A DNA stretch of 64,000 nt. Origin: an uncultured Burkholderiales bacterium. Its GTDB lineage: Bacteria > Pseudomonadota > Gammaproteobacteria > Burkholderiales > Burkholderiaceae_C. The stretch lies in the NCBI GenBank assembly GCA_945952065.1, contig CAMFGY010000011.1, positions 1 to 64,000 on the forward strand, in the 5' to 3' direction. The notes below the pieces were generated by a model. That model had not been told where the DNA came from, did no database searches, and worked only from the letters and a program-made list of their open reading frames with translations. Position 1 is the stretch's first letter, and each line of letters starts with the position of its first letter. This document shows positions 63,013 to 64,000 of this stretch, piece after piece. A program made the translations under genes and the position numbers.

Positions 63013-64000
63013 TTAAGGTTTCCCGGTGCTGCTGGGCGCCGCGGGGATTCCTTCTTTGAGCAACAGCGCATAGTAAAAGCCGTCAAGCACCGACGGCTCG
63101 GCCGCCGCTGCGTCTTCGCCATTGTGTGCGAGCGGTAGCAAGTGCCCTGTGACGCCCGCCACATCCAAGGCCTTCGCCCCCGTCTGGCGTTGCAAAAATG
63201 CGTCGATTTGCGCCTGCCCCTCCGCCTTGAAGATGGAACAAGTGGCGTAAACGAGACGCCCGCCGGGTTTCAGCGTGAGCCACAAGGCATCCAGCAAACC
63301 GGCCTGGATTTGCGCCAGATTGGCGATATCTCCGGGTCGGCGCAACCAACGCACATCGGGGTGACGCCGCACGATGCCCGAGGCGCTGCAAGGTGCGTCC
63401 AACAAAATCGCGTCGAAGAGGCGGCCATCCCACCAGCGGCCGGTGTCACGGGCGTCTGCGGCCAGGGTCTGGGCCTGCAGGCCCAAGCGCTGCAAATTGT
63501 CTTGCACCCGCTCAAGGCGGCTGGCGTCGCTGTCCAGGGCCAGCAGATCCAAATCGGCCAACTCCAGCAGATGGGCGGTCTTGCCTCCCGGCGCCGAGCA
63601 AGCGTCCAACACGCGGGCGCCTGCCGGCAAGCCCTGCTGCAGCAGCAAGGGCGCCGCCAACTGCGCCGCCGCGTCCTGAACCGACACATCGCCCTGGGCA
63701 AAACCAGGCAGGGCCTGCACCGGCACCGCGCGCTCCAAGACCAAGGCTTGTGGCGCCAAAGGCCCCAGCGCACGCGCCGCAATGCCGGCAGCCGCCAAAC
63801 GCTGCAAATAGGCTGCGGCCGCTGCTTGGGGGTCGCCGCGCCGTGCATTCACCCGCAAGGTCATCGGCGGGTGCTGGTTATTGGCTCGCAAAATCGCCGG
63901 CCACGCTTGCGGCCAATCGCCTTGCAAGCGCTCAATCCACCAAGCCGGATGGTTGAAGCGCGCCGGGGGCTGGGCCGACACGCTCAACACAATCGCCTCG
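63013..64000 (-). CDS. rsmB: 16S rRNA m5C967 methyltransferase RsmB (C-terminal part, cut by window edge)
   Basis: The visible part, about 329 residues, contains the methyltransferase domain: LDACSAPGGKTAHLLEL (SAM site), DAPCSASGIVRRHPDVRW and YATCSIFKAEG with the two Cys used in catalysis. The reading frame stays open to position 64000 and the first visible residues (PARFNHPAWWIERLQ) match the middle of RsmB, so the N-terminal NusB-like domain lies outside the window; the GTG at 63990 is not the true start. Confidence 0.93.
   Translation of the reverse strand, partial: EAIVLSVSAQPPARFNHPAWWIERLQGDWPQAWPAILRANNQHPPMTLRVNARRGDPQAAAAAYLQRLAAAGIAARALGPLAPQALVLERAVPVQALPGFAQGDVSVQDAAAQLAAPLLLQQGLPAGARVLDACSAPGGKTAHLLELADLDLLALDSDASRLERVQDNLQRLGLQAQTLAADARDTGRWWDGRLFDAILLDAPCSASGIVRRHPDVRWLRRPGDIANLAQIQAGLLDALWLTLKPGGRLVYATCSIFKAEGQAQIDAFLQRQTGAKALDVAGVTGHLLPLAHNGEDAAAAEPSVLDGFYYALLLKEGIPAAPSSTGKP

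Overview
The window is high-GC chromosomal DNA from a betaproteobacterium, most likely a Burkholderiales member of the Rubrivivax/Leptothrix/Roseateles type. This is inferred from gene families and gene order: an urtABCDE plus urease locus, an rsmB-DUF4390-ntrY-ntrX-like block, PEP-CTERM proteins with short Arg-rich tails, an NnrU protein, and CACAAT-like -10 boxes. No phage, transposase, rRNA or CRISPR array was seen. Two tRNA genes are present: Leu(CAG) at the left edge and Phe(GAA) near 59.1 kb.

Region 0.5-20.5 kb is a urea and nitrogen locus. The leftward operon ureA-ureJ-ureB-ureC-(GNAT)-ureE-ureF-ureG encodes the nickel urease, its accessory proteins and a HupE/UreJ-type permease. A near-consensus sigma-54 promoter lies just upstream of ureA. 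Divergent from it is an unusual 1166-residue hybrid sensor kinase whose N-terminus is a complete NCS1 purine/cytosine-permease-like transporter, translationally coupled to a REC-LuxR response regulator. Then come a leftward alpha/beta hydrolase, the rightward urea ABC importer urtABCDE, and leftward ureD and an M24 metallopeptidase. In the gap between the response regulator and the hydrolase sits a second near-consensus sigma-54 promoter, reading leftward into a ~73-nt unit made of a stem-loop, a CU-rich anti-Shine-Dalgarno stretch and an intrinsic terminator. I interpret this as an undescribed nitrogen-regulated small RNA.

Region 20.7-28.6 kb holds a heme-binding Tll0287-type sensor followed by an MscS-like channel and NnrU, then leuA (long isopropylmalate synthase) on the minus strand. 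leuA is preceded by an 18-residue leader peptide with Leu codons CTG CTA TCC CTA CTG and a terminator, a classical attenuation layout. Region 27.3-30.2 kb has a divergent pair of secreted PEP-CTERM phosphate-scavenging enzymes (glycerophosphodiesterase and beta-propeller phytase).

Region 30.3-42.8 kb is mixed: a glutathione transferase, an ABC exporter, a PHB-depolymerase-like hydrolase, a TPR-GGDEF diguanylate cyclase, polyphosphate kinase 2, a CoA-transferase, a LytS/LytR-type two-component pair and a MerR regulator. Region 42.8-50.7 kb is an accessory-looking run of mostly single genes on the plus strand: a GNAT, a divergent pyrF, three NTF2-fold proteins, a chemoreceptor and an MBL hydrolase. 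Region 50.8-64 kb carries HU, a DMT permease, a kinase/regulator pair next to a MacB-like ABC/FtsX exporter, gloA, tRNA-Phe and the ntrX-like/ntrY/DUF4390/rsmB block, with rsmB running off the right edge.

All assignments come from reading the sequence and translated products; no database search was run.
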